From positions 4,154,001 through 4,218,000 of the forward strand of contig NZ_CP018335.1 of NCBI RefSeq assembly GCF_001902295.1: a stretch of 64,000 bases of DNA. The letters run 5' to 3'. This document shows, in pieces, positions 16,149 through 25,567 of the stretch (position 1 is the stretch's first letter; each line of letters opens with the position of its first letter). Source of the DNA: Clostridium kluyveri (lineage in GTDB: Bacteria > Bacillota > Clostridia > Clostridiales > Clostridiaceae). The notes under the pieces were generated by a model. It was not told the origin of the DNA. It did no database searches and saw only the letters and a program-made list of their open reading frames with translations. The translations under genes were made by a program, and so were the position numbers.

Positions 16149-17105
16149 TCATGCCAATGCTTCTGCTATTTCATATAGTTTCTCATCAAATGTTCTTGGC
16201 ATATTTAAGGCCTCATCTATGTTTAAATCAATAATCTTTTCCTCTTTAATGCCAATAACTCGTGAGGTTTTTCCCTCTTCCAATAGCTCAACTGCTCTAT
16301 ATCCAAACCTCGAAGCCAATATTCTATCCCTGCAAGTAGGACTGCCTCCTCGCTGAATATGTCCTAATTTTGTAGCTCTAGCTTCTATTCCAGTAACATA
16401 CTGTATCTTTTGGGCTAAGGCTTCTCCTCCTCCTATACCTTCTGCTAACACTATCAAATTATGCACTTTACCATTTAGCTTTGCCTCCAGTACATTTTTA
16501 CACAATTCTTCTTCTTCATATCCCTTTTCTGGTATAATTATATTTTCAGCTCCACCGGCAAGTCCTGCATAAAGAGCTATATCTCCGCAATTTCTTCCCA
16601 TAACTTCTACAATACTTACCCTTTGATGGGCCGTGGAAGTATCTCTCAACTTATTAATTGCATCTAAAACTGTATTTGTTGCCGTATCAAATCCTATGGT
16701 AAAGTCTGTATATGCCATGTCATTATCTATAGTTCCCGGTATTCCAATAGTAGATATGCCCAATTTGGATAATTCCTGAGCTCCCTTGAAGGAGCCATCT
16801 CCACCTATTACTATCAATCCATCTACTTGAAACTTTTCCAGTATACCTACAGCTATTTTTTTGCCTTTATCTGTTTTAAACTCTTCTGATCTAGCAGTCT
16901 TTAATATAGTACCTCCCCGCTGTATAATATCTGCCACACTTTCTCTTTCCATAGGTACTACTTCTCCATTCATGAGTCCCCTATATCCTCTTTCTATCCC
17001 CAGTATATTGAAATCTTTATCCAGAGCAGTCCTTACAACTGCTCTTATGGCAGCATTCATACCTGGTGCATCTCCCCCACTAGTTAACACAGCTATTTTT
17101 TTCAT
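16149..17105 (-). CDS. pfkA: ATP-dependent 6-phosphofructokinase
   Basis: This protein of about 319 residues is the standard length for bacterial PFK. Motifs are GGDAPGMNAAIR (near 11-22), GYRGLMNG, the GGDGSF nucleotide site, catalytic GIPGTIDNDM, the substrate loop MGRNCGDIALY and KLGHIQRGGSPTCRDR. It phosphorylates fructose-6-phosphate in glycolysis. I chose ATG 17105: GGGAGG (17113-17118) lies 7 bases upstream. The pair pfkA-pyk forms one operon, as in many Firmicutes. In B. subtilis (from memory) accDA lies between dnaE and pfkA, and that segment is absent here. A short hairpin lies in the 5' leader. Confidence 0.98.
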   Translation of the reverse strand: MKKIAVLTSGGDAPGMNAAIRAVVRTALDKDFNILGIERGYRGLMNGEVVPMERESVADIIQRGGTILKTARSEEFKTDKGKKIAVGILEKFQVDGLIVIGGDGSFKGAQELSKLGISTIGIPGTIDNDMAYTDFTIGFDTATNTVLDAINKLRDTSTAHQRVSIVEVMGRNCGDIALYAGLAGGAENIIIPEKGYEEEELCKNVLEAKLNGKVHNLIVLAEGIGGGEALAQKIQYVTGIEARATKLGHIQRGGSPTCRDRILASRFGYRAVELLEEGKTSRVIGIKEEKIIDLNIDEALNMPRTFDEKLYEIAEALA

Positions 17106-17125
17106 ACACAAACCTCCCATAATTA

Positions 17126-17145
17126 CAGGGAATCAAATATCCCTG
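17126..17145 (-). promoter_or_regulatory. small hairpin in the pfkA leader
   Basis: CAGGGA (17126-17131) pairs with TCCCTG (17140-17145) over an 8-base loop, just upstream of the pfkA ribosome site. No T-run follows, so it is not a terminator. It could stabilise the mRNA or affect translation; its function is unknown. Confidence 0.4.
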
Positions 17146-17307
17146 CCAACTTAAAGCAAATTTCTATCCAATCTATTAATTTTATTTATACCACACTTAT
17201 GTATTTTTTACCATAAAATAATTAATCCTGCTCAATTTGTACTTATACACGAAAAAAGTTTTCTTTAATATTTTGTTTACTTTACAATAAAATATACAAA
17301 TTTCATC

Positions 17308-20300
17308 TTATATAATTTTTACATTGTTATCTCCAAATCTTTTTCTCAATATACTCATAAGATCCGGATCAGATTTTATCCACAGATCCCTATCTAATCT
17401 GAATTTTTTTCTCTCCTTTTGTGTACATAAATACACCGGAACACTTCCACTAAAATTTATAAGTAAAGGTTTCACTTCTTTCAATGTATTTTTTATATCC
17501 TGCTGTTCTTTAATTAATATATAAAGTTTTTCTGTATCTATTCTCATAAGAGGTTCTACAATTTCACAGATCAATTTAGGCTGTTCCTCTTCTCTAATGC
17601 TTATTCTGCCCTTTACTAAAATCATGGAATCATCATAAATTAGACTTTTAAATTTGTGAAAAGTTTTAGAGAATATTATTATTTCCATAATCCCATATAA
17701 ATCTTCTAATCTGGCAAAAGCCATCATGTCATTATTCTTAGTAACCTTTCTAGATACCTGTGATAATATTCCTCCAACTATAACCTTATCTCCATCTCTT
17801 ACTCTGGATTCTTCTATGAAACTTTCTTCTAATGTCTCCCGGGTTATTATATCTGATATTTTAGTATCTGTCTGTAATTTTAAAGTTTTCTCATACTCAT
17901 CTAAAGGATGACCTGAAAGATATAAACCCGTCATTTCCTTTTCCATGGACAGCATATCTCTTTTCATGAATTCTTTTATAGAGGGATATTGTATTTCTAT
18001 ACTGCTATCCTTTATCTGGGAAAAAAGACTTATCTGTCCTTTTATATTTTTTTTCCTTGAATTTATGACACTGTCAATTATCTTTTCATATACTAAACTT
18101 AATTGTGAACGATATTTTCCAAAGCAATCAAAAGCCCCTGCCTTAATTAAGCTTTCCACCACTCTTTTATTTATTGATTGTATCTCTATACTACTACAAA
18201 AATCCACTAAATCTTTAAATTTACCATGTTTTAATCTAGATTTAACTATACTGTCTATTATATTTTCCCCAACATTTTTTACAGCAGACAATCCAAATCT
18301 TATTCTGCCATCTTCTACTGTAAATTTTGCATAACTTTCATTAATACTAGGAGGTAGTACTTCTATTCCAATCCCTTTTGCAAACCTTATATAATACGCT
18401 ACCTTTTCACTATCGCCTTTTACACTGTTTAACATTGCTGCTGTGAATTCTGTAGGATAATAACGCATTAGGTATGCTGTCTGAAATGCCACTACAGCAT
18501 AAGCAGCAGCATGTGATTTGTTAAATGCATAGGATGCAAAATCTATCATGGAATCAAATATATCATTGGCAGTCTTTTCAGATATGCCATTTTTTATACA
18601 TCCCGGTACTTCTACTTTTCCATTTTCATCTACTATTCCATATACAAAGTTACGCCTTTCCTCTTCCATAACATGGTGTTTTTTCTTAGACATTGCACGT
18701 CTTACCAGATCACTTCTTCCCATGGAGTAACCTGCCAGATCTCTTACAATCTGCATTACCTGTTCTTGATACACCATGCATCCATAAGTAACAGATAGTA
18801 TATGCTCAAGCTGGGGGGTTACATAATTAATTTCATGAATACTATTCTTATTTTTAATATATTTTGGTATTTCAGCCATAGGTCCCGGTCTATAAAGGCT
18901 GATTCCGGCTATTATATCCTCCAAAGAATCTGGTTTCAATTCTTTCATGAAAGAGGTCATTCCCGGAGATTCAAGTTGAAAAACTCCTACAGTTTTTCCC
19001 TGTCCTATCATATCATACACTGCTTTATCATCATAATCTATGTTATCTAAATCAATGCTTTTTCCTTTATTTTCTTTAATCATGGTTAGGGCATCCCTTA
19101 AAACTGTCAAAGTTCTAAGCCCTAAAAAGTCCATTTTTAAGAGGCCAAGTTCCTCTAAGGTATTCATAGTGAATTGAGTTACTATATTGCCTTCATTTTT
19201 CTGAAGGGGCACATAATTTACCAGAGGTTTTGAAGCTATAACCACTCCTGCCGCATGGGTAGAGGTATGTCTTGGAAGTCCTTCAAGCGCTCTTGCCACA
19301 TCTATTAACTCCTTAGTTCTAGGTTCCTCTTCATAGGCCTCTTTAAGTTCAGAATTAATTTCAAGGGCTTTATCTATAGTTATATTTAACATTGTGGGAA
19401 TCATTTTAGCTATTCTATCTACCTCTCCATAAGGGTAATTCATTGCCCTTCCCACATCTCTTATACATGCTCTGGCAGCCATGGTTCCAAAAGTTACAAT
19501 TTGTGATACATTGTCTTTACCATACTTTTCCACTACATAGTCTATGACTTCCCCTCTTCTCTCATAACAAAAATCACTATCGATATCCGGCATGGATATT
19601 CTCTCTGGATTCAAAAAGCGTTCAAATATCAGGTTATACTTTATTGGATCTACTTTAGTAATTCCAAGGGTATATGCGACTATTGAGCCAGCTCCGCTGC
19701 CCCTACCCGGTCCTGTCATAATTCCATTTTGTACGGCAAAACTTATAAAATCCCAAACTATTAAAAAATAATCTACATATCCCATTTTCTTTATTATATC
19801 TAATTCATATTCCAGTCTATTTATTAAATTGTCATCTATATTCTTATATCTTTTTTTAAGTCCTTTATAACACAGTTCTTTCATATACTCATAAGGGTCT
19901 ATACCTTCTTCAAGAGGAAACTTAGGTAGTTTTGAATTGTGAAACTCATAGTCAAAACTGCACTGGCCTGCTATTTTAACTGTGTTTTCCAGAGCTTCCG
20001 GCACATAAGAGAATATTTCATACATTTGTTCTGGAGATTTTAAATAAAATTCGTCTGAAGGATATCTCATCCTCTGTTCTTCGTCCACAGTTTTCCCTGT
20101 CTGTATACAAAGCAAAACATCATGAGACCTATAATCCTCTTTTCTTATATAGTGCACATCATTTGTTGCAACTAAAGGAATATTAAGTTCCTTTGACATG
20201 GATATCAGTTCCTGGTTTATTTTTAGTTGTTCTTCTATACCATGATATTGAAGTTCAAGGTAAAATCCTTCTCTAAATATCTTTTTGTAAAGAAGAGCTA

Positions 20301-20784
20301 TTTCCTTAGCTGTCTTTATATTATCTTTCAGTATATTTGCCTGTATTTCACCACCCATGCAGGCACTTAATGCTATTAACCCTTCACTATGTTCCCTTAG
20401 ATAGTCATGGTCTACTCTTGGTTTATAATAAAATCCTTCAATAGAAGCTGTAGAAACTATTTTCATCAAATTTTTATATCCCTCTTTATTTTTTACCAGA
20501 AGCACTAAGTGATAATTCTCATTTTCCCCATTATTTTGTTTTACATACATAGACTTTTGGGATACATATATTTCACACCCTATTATAGGTTTAATTCCCT
20601 GCGCTTTAGCTTCTTTATAGAACTCCACACAACCATACATACTCCCATGATCTGTTATAGCAATGCTGTCCATCTCTAATTCCTTAGCTCTGGCTATGAG
20701 TTCTGAAATTTTGGCTGAAGAATCTAAGAGAGAGTACTCTGTATGCTGATGCAGACTTACCCATTTATATTTTTTATCACCCAT
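17308..20784 (-). CDS. dnaE: DNA polymerase III alpha subunit DnaE
   Basis: This 1158-residue replicative polymerase has the expected domains in order: a PHP domain (1-270; LHQHTEYSLLDSSAKI), the palm with catalytic aspartates in MPDIDSDFCYERR (about 395-407), fingers (MGRSDLVRRAMSKKK), a helix-hairpin-helix region (PPSINESYAKF), an OB-fold (VIVGGILSQVSRKVTKNNDM, about 985-1060) and a C-terminal tail. In low-G+C Gram-positives PolC is the main leading-strand enzyme and DnaE extends primers; the absence of an exonuclease domain fits that role. GGAGGAAG precedes ATG 20784. A terminator of the upstream gene separates the two transcripts. Confidence 0.98.
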   Translation of the reverse strand: MGDKKYKWVSLHQHTEYSLLDSSAKISELIARAKELEMDSIAITDHGSMYGCVEFYKEAKAQGIKPIIGCEIYVSQKSMYVKQNNGENENYHLVLLVKNKEGYKNLMKIVSTASIEGFYYKPRVDHDYLREHSEGLIALSACMGGEIQANILKDNIKTAKEIALLYKKIFREGFYLELQYHGIEEQLKINQELISMSKELNIPLVATNDVHYIRKEDYRSHDVLLCIQTGKTVDEEQRMRYPSDEFYLKSPEQMYEIFSYVPEALENTVKIAGQCSFDYEFHNSKLPKFPLEEGIDPYEYMKELCYKGLKKRYKNIDDNLINRLEYELDIIKKMGYVDYFLIVWDFISFAVQNGIMTGPGRGSGAGSIVAYTLGITKVDPIKYNLIFERFLNPERISMPDIDSDFCYERRGEVIDYVVEKYGKDNVSQIVTFGTMAARACIRDVGRAMNYPYGEVDRIAKMIPTMLNITIDKALEINSELKEAYEEEPRTKELIDVARALEGLPRHTSTHAAGVVIASKPLVNYVPLQKNEGNIVTQFTMNTLEELGLLKMDFLGLRTLTVLRDALTMIKENKGKSIDLDNIDYDDKAVYDMIGQGKTVGVFQLESPGMTSFMKELKPDSLEDIIAGISLYRPGPMAEIPKYIKNKNSIHEINYVTPQLEHILSVTYGCMVYQEQVMQIVRDLAGYSMGRSDLVRRAMSKKKHHVMEEERRNFVYGIVDENGKVEVPGCIKNGISEKTANDIFDSMIDFASYAFNKSHAAAYAVVAFQTAYLMRYYPTEFTAAMLNSVKGDSEKVAYYIRFAKGIGIEVLPPSINESYAKFTVEDGRIRFGLSAVKNVGENIIDSIVKSRLKHGKFKDLVDFCSSIEIQSINKRVVESLIKAGAFDCFGKYRSQLSLVYEKIIDSVINSRKKNIKGQISLFSQIKDSSIEIQYPSIKEFMKRDMLSMEKEMTGLYLSGHPLDEYEKTLKLQTDTKISDIITRETLEESFIEESRVRDGDKVIVGGILSQVSRKVTKNNDMMAFARLEDLYGIMEIIIFSKTFHKFKSLIYDDSMILVKGRISIREEEQPKLICEIVEPLMRIDTEKLYILIKEQQDIKNTLKEVKPLLINFSGSVPVYLCTQKERKKFRLDRDLWIKSDPDLMSILRKRFGDNNVKII

Positions 20785-20853
20785 TTAAAATATTCTTCCT
20801 CCTTTTTTATAAAATTATTTGTAAATTATGACATTTTTTCTACAGTCTTCGGA

Positions 20854-20880
20854 TAAAAAATAACCGGCCATCACGCCAGT
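20854..20880 (-). terminator. intrinsic terminator after the ytoI-like gene
   Basis: On the minus strand a 6-bp stem (20880-20875 with 20868-20863, one G-T pair) is followed by TATTTTTT. It lies between the ytoI-like stop and the dnaE start. Confidence 0.7.
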
Positions 20881-20910
20881 CTACCTCCCATCAAAGCTTT
20901 ATAAAATATA

Positions 20911-22215
20911 TTATTTTCTTATTATCCTTGCAGATAAAATAGATTTTCCGGCTATATTCTTATTATTAAACATATTTACCTCTACCTTGCAGTGATTTAT
21001 TCCAAGGTCTATTACATCAATATATATTTCAATCTGATTATCTATTTGTACAGGTTTTATAAAATATGTGCTTATACTGTCCACTACCAACATATTGGCA
21101 TTACTTTTCTGTCTTAAAGTCACAATGGCCATAGTAGACAAAATCATATTTAAAGAACTCCATGAAGCTGTTCCTATATCATTTAACATCTCTGGAGTTA
21201 TCTTTCCTATAAAACAAAATTTATTATCCCTTACCTGACACTGAAATTTCTTCAATATCAGATCTTCTAATGTCTCTCCTACTTGAGGCTGTCTTGCCAT
21301 ATAATGAAGTGCTTTTATTATATCTTTTTTAGTTATAATTCCTATGAGTTTTTTATGATTTACCACTGGAAATACTTCCAATCCTTTTAAATCCATCATA
21401 TGGGCTGCATAGGCCACTGTAGTTTTGGGTTTTACTACAATAGGCTCTTTATGCATTATCTTACTTAAAGCTTCATTATCTGAATTACAACTTAACAGAT
21501 CCTCTGAAGATACAATTCCTATTACTCTTTTTTTGTCATCTATCACAGGATATATTTTATAATTAACTTTTTCCATAACTTTTTTCCATACATGCACCGT
21601 ATCTGTATCCTTAAGATAACAAGGATCACCCTGCATTATATCTTCCACAAGAACTATTTCTTTTTTTATCAAATTTTCTGAAAGTGCTCTATTTATCATA
21701 CTTGCCACTGTAAAGGTATCATAATTTGCAGATATTATTGGAAGACATTTCCTGTTTGCCAATTTCCTTGTTTCACTGCTGCATTTGAAACCTCCTGTTA
21801 TAAGAACTCCTGCCCCATTTAAAAGGGCAAGTTTTTGAACGTCCTCTCTGTTACCTGTTATAACCAGACAGTCTTTTTCTATATACTGCTTCATAGTGTC
21901 TATGGTCATGGCTCCTATTATGAAATGATGTAATATCTTATATATTCCATCTTTTCCCCCAAGCAAATTTCCATCTATAATATTTATAACATCCCCATAA
22001 GTTAATTTTTCTATATTTTTCTTTTCAACCTTTTCTATCCTTACGGTTCCCACTCTAGGAATGGTAGTAACTATACCAAGATCAGCAGAATGTTTTATGG
22101 CTCTATATACGGTTCCATGACTAACACCCAATTCACTGGCTACACTCCTAACTGAAATTCTGGTCCCAGCTTTTAATGAAAGTATATATTTCATTAGCTT
22201 TTCATGTTTTGACAT
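20911..22215 (-). CDS. ytoI: YtoI-like regulator: HTH, DRTGG, CBS pair and hotdog domains
   Basis: This 434-residue protein has four recognisable parts: an N-terminal GntR-like winged HTH (about 1-60; SVRSVASELGVSHGTVYRAI), a DRTGG domain (about 75-185; TYGDVINIIDG, LVITGNREDVQ), a CBS pair (about 190-305) and a C-terminal hotdog/thioesterase-like domain (about 315-434). The same architecture occurs in B. subtilis YtoI. CBS pairs usually bind adenine nucleotides, so it probably senses an energy or acyl-CoA signal and regulates transcription. Its targets are unknown. As in Bacillus it is a neighbour of dnaE. It starts 11 bases after whiA ends and may be transcribed with it. Confidence 0.88.
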   Translation of the reverse strand: MSKHEKLMKYILSLKAGTRISVRSVASELGVSHGTVYRAIKHSADLGIVTTIPRVGTVRIEKVEKKNIEKLTYGDVINIIDGNLLGGKDGIYKILHHFIIGAMTIDTMKQYIEKDCLVITGNREDVQKLALLNGAGVLITGGFKCSSETRKLANRKCLPIISANYDTFTVASMINRALSENLIKKEIVLVEDIMQGDPCYLKDTDTVHVWKKVMEKVNYKIYPVIDDKKRVIGIVSSEDLLSCNSDNEALSKIMHKEPIVVKPKTTVAYAAHMMDLKGLEVFPVVNHKKLIGIITKKDIIKALHYMARQPQVGETLEDLILKKFQCQVRDNKFCFIGKITPEMLNDIGTASWSSLNMILSTMAIVTLRQKSNANMLVVDSISTYFIKPVQIDNQIEIYIDVIDLGINHCKVEVNMFNNKNIAGKSILSARIIRK

Positions 22216-22226
22216 TCAACAAGTTC

Positions 22227-23177
22227 CTACCTTTCTTTTCTTAGTTCCTCCGCTATTTTTTCAATTCTTCTCAATCTATGATTTACCCCGGATTTACCTA
22301 CTTTTGGGGTCAGCATTTCACCCAACTCTTTTAAGGATTCATCTGGATATTTTAATCTTAATTGTGCAATTTCTTTTAAATTAGTAGGAAGTCTATTTAG
22401 TCCTATTTCTCTTTGTATAAGTTTTATACTTTCAGATTGTCTTACAGATGCATTTACAGTTTTACTTAAATTTGCAGTTTCACAATTTACAAGCCTATTA
22501 ACATTATTTCTCATTTCCTTTATTATTCTTATGTTCTCCAATTCAAGAAGAGAAGAATGAGCTCCTATTATATTTAATAAATCTACTATTTGTTCTCCCT
22601 CTTTAATGTAAATTATAAAACTATTTTTTCTCTGTATTACTTTAGAATTTAACCCATATCCATTTATAAGTCTACTCAATTCCTTAGCATATTCATTGTT
22701 ATGGGTAACAAATTCAAGATGATAGGTTTTTTCTGGGTTGCTGATACTGCCCCCTCCTAAAAAAGCCCCTTTGATATAGGCTCTTTTAAGCTGTTCACTT
22801 TCCATAATATTTTTAGGTATACTGTAATCTAAAGAAAAAACACCCTCTTCTTCTTTTAAAATCCCCACTTTTTTAAGTAAGGATTTTACATCCATATTTT
22901 CCGTTATCATTATCATATAAACATTATTCTTCTTAAAGGAATTATTCTTTTTAACAAGTATTTTGGTATGTATATTAAACTTATCCTTTAATATTCTAAA
23001 TATAAGTCTAGCAGTAGCAGCATTTTCAGTAATTATTTTAAAATTAAACTGTTTATTTGCACCTAAAAGCAGGGTTCCGCTCACTTTCATTATTGCAGAT
23101 AATTCTGCCACCGCTTCCCTTTCACTAATAATTTTATATCTACAAATTTCATTTTTTACTTTCAATGAAAATGACAT
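22227..23177 (-). CDS. whiA: DNA-binding protein WhiA
   Basis: This 316-residue protein has the two-domain WhiA layout: a degenerate LAGLIDADG homing-endonuclease-like domain (about 1-215; IKGAFLGGGSISNPEKTYHL) and a C-terminal helix-turn-helix (about 220-316; LPTNLKEIAQLRLKYPDESL then KELGEMLTPKVGKSGVNHRL). WhiA controls sporulation septation in Streptomyces and affects cell division and lipid composition in Bacillus. The order rapZ-glmR-whiA is conserved across Gram-positives and is present here, with 13 bases between glmR and whiA. The ribosome site is GGGAGAGAG before ATG 23177. Identification is secure; the physiological role in Clostridium is inferred. Confidence 0.96.
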   Translation of the reverse strand: MSFSLKVKNEICRYKIISEREAVAELSAIMKVSGTLLLGANKQFNFKIITENAATARLIFRILKDKFNIHTKILVKKNNSFKKNNVYMIMITENMDVKSLLKKVGILKEEEGVFSLDYSIPKNIMESEQLKRAYIKGAFLGGGSISNPEKTYHLEFVTHNNEYAKELSRLINGYGLNSKVIQRKNSFIIYIKEGEQIVDLLNIIGAHSSLLELENIRIIKEMRNNVNRLVNCETANLSKTVNASVRQSESIKLIQREIGLNRLPTNLKEIAQLRLKYPDESLKELGEMLTPKVGKSGVNHRLRRIEKIAEELRKER

Positions 23178-23190
23178 GTCTCTCTCCCAC

Positions 23191-24519
23191 TTACTTTTTA
23201 TTTTCTTTTAATCTCTCTGACAAATAGAAATATTCTATTCTCTTCTTTCTATCATACAAAAGCTTTTTATCCATAATAGTTTCTATTAGTATGGATGCTA
23301 ATTTTTCAGAGTTATGCCTTATTAAACCATTTTTAATACTTATAAAATCTCCTTCAATAACTTTTACGCCTAAAGAAGATATATTATCATCATTTATCTT
23401 TACCAAATGGGATTCTTCTTCTTTGTATTTCCCTTCTAATTCTACATCTATCTTTCCCACATTAACAATAACATAATCCATTATATCATTTCCTACATGC
23501 TTAAAAATAGTACTTATATGATCCTCTACAGAAAATCCATCTGTTTCTCCCGGCTGTGTCATTATATTTGAAACATACAGTCTTATAGCTGGGGTTTTTC
23601 TTACTGCATTTGCTATATCTTTTACCAAAAGGTTCGGGATTACACTGGTATAAAGACTTCCCGGCCCCAATATTATGGCATCTGCTTCTAATATGGCATC
23701 CACTGCTTCCCTTAAAGCCCTGGCATTTTCAGGTTCTATAAATATTTTATCTATACAGGTATTTTGAACAGTAGCCTGATAGGGAATATTGGATTCTCCA
23801 GATACTACAGTGCCATTCTTTAATCTTGCCTTTAAGACCAAATTATCTAAGGTAACTGGCATTACTCTTCCTGTTACTGCAAGTACAGAACTCATTTTAT
23901 GAACGGCCTCTTCAAAGTTTCCTGATATGCCATCCATAGCTGCTAGAAATAAATTGCCAAAACTCTGATTTTTCAACCTTCCATTTTTAAATCTATACTG
24001 TAAAAGTTCTTCCATAAGAGGTTCCGTATCTGCAAGAGCCATTATACAATTTCTTATATCTCCAGGGGGAAGCATTCCAAGATCCTCTCTAAGATCTCCA
24101 GACCCCCCTCCATCATCTGCCACAGTAACTATAGCTGTTATATTTGAAGTATAATACTTAAGACCTCTAAGCATAGTAGAAAGACCAGTGCCTCCCCCTA
24201 TGGCAACAATTTTAGGACCTTTGATTAATAAACGTTTCTCATATATTAAATTTTCTAACTTTTTAGAATCTAAAGATACACTCAAATATCCTTTATTTAT
24301 AAGGGCTATTATAGATCTCATTCCCTGAGTTACAGAAATATATACTACAAAAATTCCTGATGCCATCAAAAATACATAAAAAGATATATAATAATAACTA
24401 TACAATCTTCTATTTATAAACTCAATTACTCCAAATATTATAAAAAGTACCCCCATAGCCCCCAACATAACCCATCTTTTAACCTTAATGCCAGGTCTAA
24501 ACCAATCTATAATCTTCAT
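23191..24519 (-). CDS. glmR: YvcK/GlmR family UDP-sugar-binding regulator with N-terminal membrane anchor
   Basis: This 442-residue protein has two predicted transmembrane helices (about 17-34 and 41-63), followed by the YvcK core from about residue 100: IGGGTGLSTMLRGL, VTVADDGGGSGDLREDLGM, PPGDIRNCI and ILGPGSLYTSVIPNL. B. subtilis GlmR is about 317 residues, soluble, binds UDP-GlcNAc and stimulates GlmS, feeding cell-wall precursor synthesis. The extra N-terminal anchor is common in clostridia and would place the sensor at the membrane. The gene overlaps rapZ by 4 bases (ATGA) and is followed by whiA. Confidence 0.95.
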   Translation of the reverse strand: MKIIDWFRPGIKVKRWVMLGAMGVLFIIFGVIEFINRRLYSYYYISFYVFLMASGIFVVYISVTQGMRSIIALINKGYLSVSLDSKKLENLIYEKRLLIKGPKIVAIGGGTGLSTMLRGLKYYTSNITAIVTVADDGGGSGDLREDLGMLPPGDIRNCIMALADTEPLMEELLQYRFKNGRLKNQSFGNLFLAAMDGISGNFEEAVHKMSSVLAVTGRVMPVTLDNLVLKARLKNGTVVSGESNIPYQATVQNTCIDKIFIEPENARALREAVDAILEADAIILGPGSLYTSVIPNLLVKDIANAVRKTPAIRLYVSNIMTQPGETDGFSVEDHISTIFKHVGNDIMDYVIVNVGKIDVELEGKYKEEESHLVKINDDNISSLGVKVIEGDFISIKNGLIRHNSEKLASILIETIMDKKLLYDRKKRIEYFYLSERLKENKK

Positions 24520-25397
24520 AGCTTTTTACCACCTTTAATATCTTCTTCTATATCCCTGTGGTCTATATTCACTCTATGGCCATTATTTTTTAATCTGTTA
24601 TAAATAGTGTTTGCAATGGTTACAGAACGGTGTCTTCCCCCTGTACATCCTATAGATACAATAAGCTGTCTTTTACCTTCCTTCAAATAATTTGGTATTA
24701 GAAATTCAAGTATATCCTCCAATTTATCTATAAACTCAACAGTTTCCTTAAAGTCCATTATATAGTCAACTACAATTTTATCTCTGCCGGAATGCTTTTT
24801 AAGTTCAGGAATGTAGAAAGGATTAGGTAGAAATCTCACATCAAATACCAGATCCGAATCAACAGGTATGCCATATTTAAATCCGAAAGAAAGCACGGTA
24901 ACTATCAATTGAGTCTCCATTTGGCCTTCTTCGGAATATATCCTCGTTATCTCTTCCCTGAGTTCTCTTGTTGCCAATTTAGATGTATCTATTATGTTAT
25001 CTGACCTATCTTTTATTTCTCTAAGTCTATTTCTTTCCATAAGTATTCCGTTTAAAATTCTGCCATCAGGTGCCAGAGGGTGTTTTCTTCTAGATTCTTT
25101 AAATCTTTTAATCAATACTTCATCTGAAGCATCTAAAAATAATATTTCATATTTATATCCTTGTTTTTGTAGATAATTTAAACTTTCAAATATATCATCA
25201 AAAAACTGTCCTCCTCTTATATCTATAACAAGTGCTATCTTATCAATTTTTCCATCAGTTTGATAACAGGCCTCTGCAAATTTAGGTATTAGTGTAGGAG
25301 GCAAATTATCTACACAAAAAAATCCTAAATCTTCTAAATTTCTTATAGCTTGAGTTTTTCCTGCTCCTGACAATCCTGTTACTATAACAAATCTCAC
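24516..25397 (-). CDS. rapZ: RNase adapter RapZ / YvcJ nucleotide-binding protein
   Basis: This 293-residue P-loop protein has Walker A GLSGAGKTQ (8-16), DNLPP near residue 34, and the C-terminal signature IGCTGGRHRSVTIA (about 250-263). In E. coli RapZ hands the small RNA GlmZ to RNase E; in B. subtilis YvcJ hydrolyses nucleotides and its RNA role is unclear. The start is a GTG at 25397, with GGAGGG 8 bases upstream. It is the first gene of rapZ-glmR-whiA. The linkage with an amino-sugar sensor (glmR) and with murB 170 bases upstream suggests coordination with peptidoglycan synthesis. Confidence 0.96.
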   Translation of the reverse strand: MRFVIVTGLSGAGKTQAIRNLEDLGFFCVDNLPPTLIPKFAEACYQTDGKIDKIALVIDIRGGQFFDDIFESLNYLQKQGYKYEILFLDASDEVLIKRFKESRRKHPLAPDGRILNGILMERNRLREIKDRSDNIIDTSKLATRELREEITRIYSEEGQMETQLIVTVLSFGFKYGIPVDSDLVFDVRFLPNPFYIPELKKHSGRDKIVVDYIMDFKETVEFIDKLEDILEFLIPNYLKEGKRQLIVSIGCTGGRHRSVTIANTIYNRLKNNGHRVNIDHRDIEEDIKGGKKL

Positions 25398-25508
25398 AGT
25401 TACATCCCTCCATGAGCAATATTTTATTTAGTCATATCAAATTCACAATTATAGTACATATTTATTTCTTAATTATAACATACCAAGCTGCTACGATAAA
25501 ATATAACT

Positions 25509-25545
25509 AAAAAGGAGAATCCAGTGCAGTATACACTAATCCTCC
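25509..25545 (-). terminator. intrinsic terminator of murB
   Basis: An imperfect stem of about 12 bp (25514-25526 with 25534-25545, one bulge) is followed by TTTTT on the minus strand. It separates murB from rapZ. Confidence 0.75.
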
Positions 25546-25567
25546 AGCTTTAATGTCTTACCTTTAC

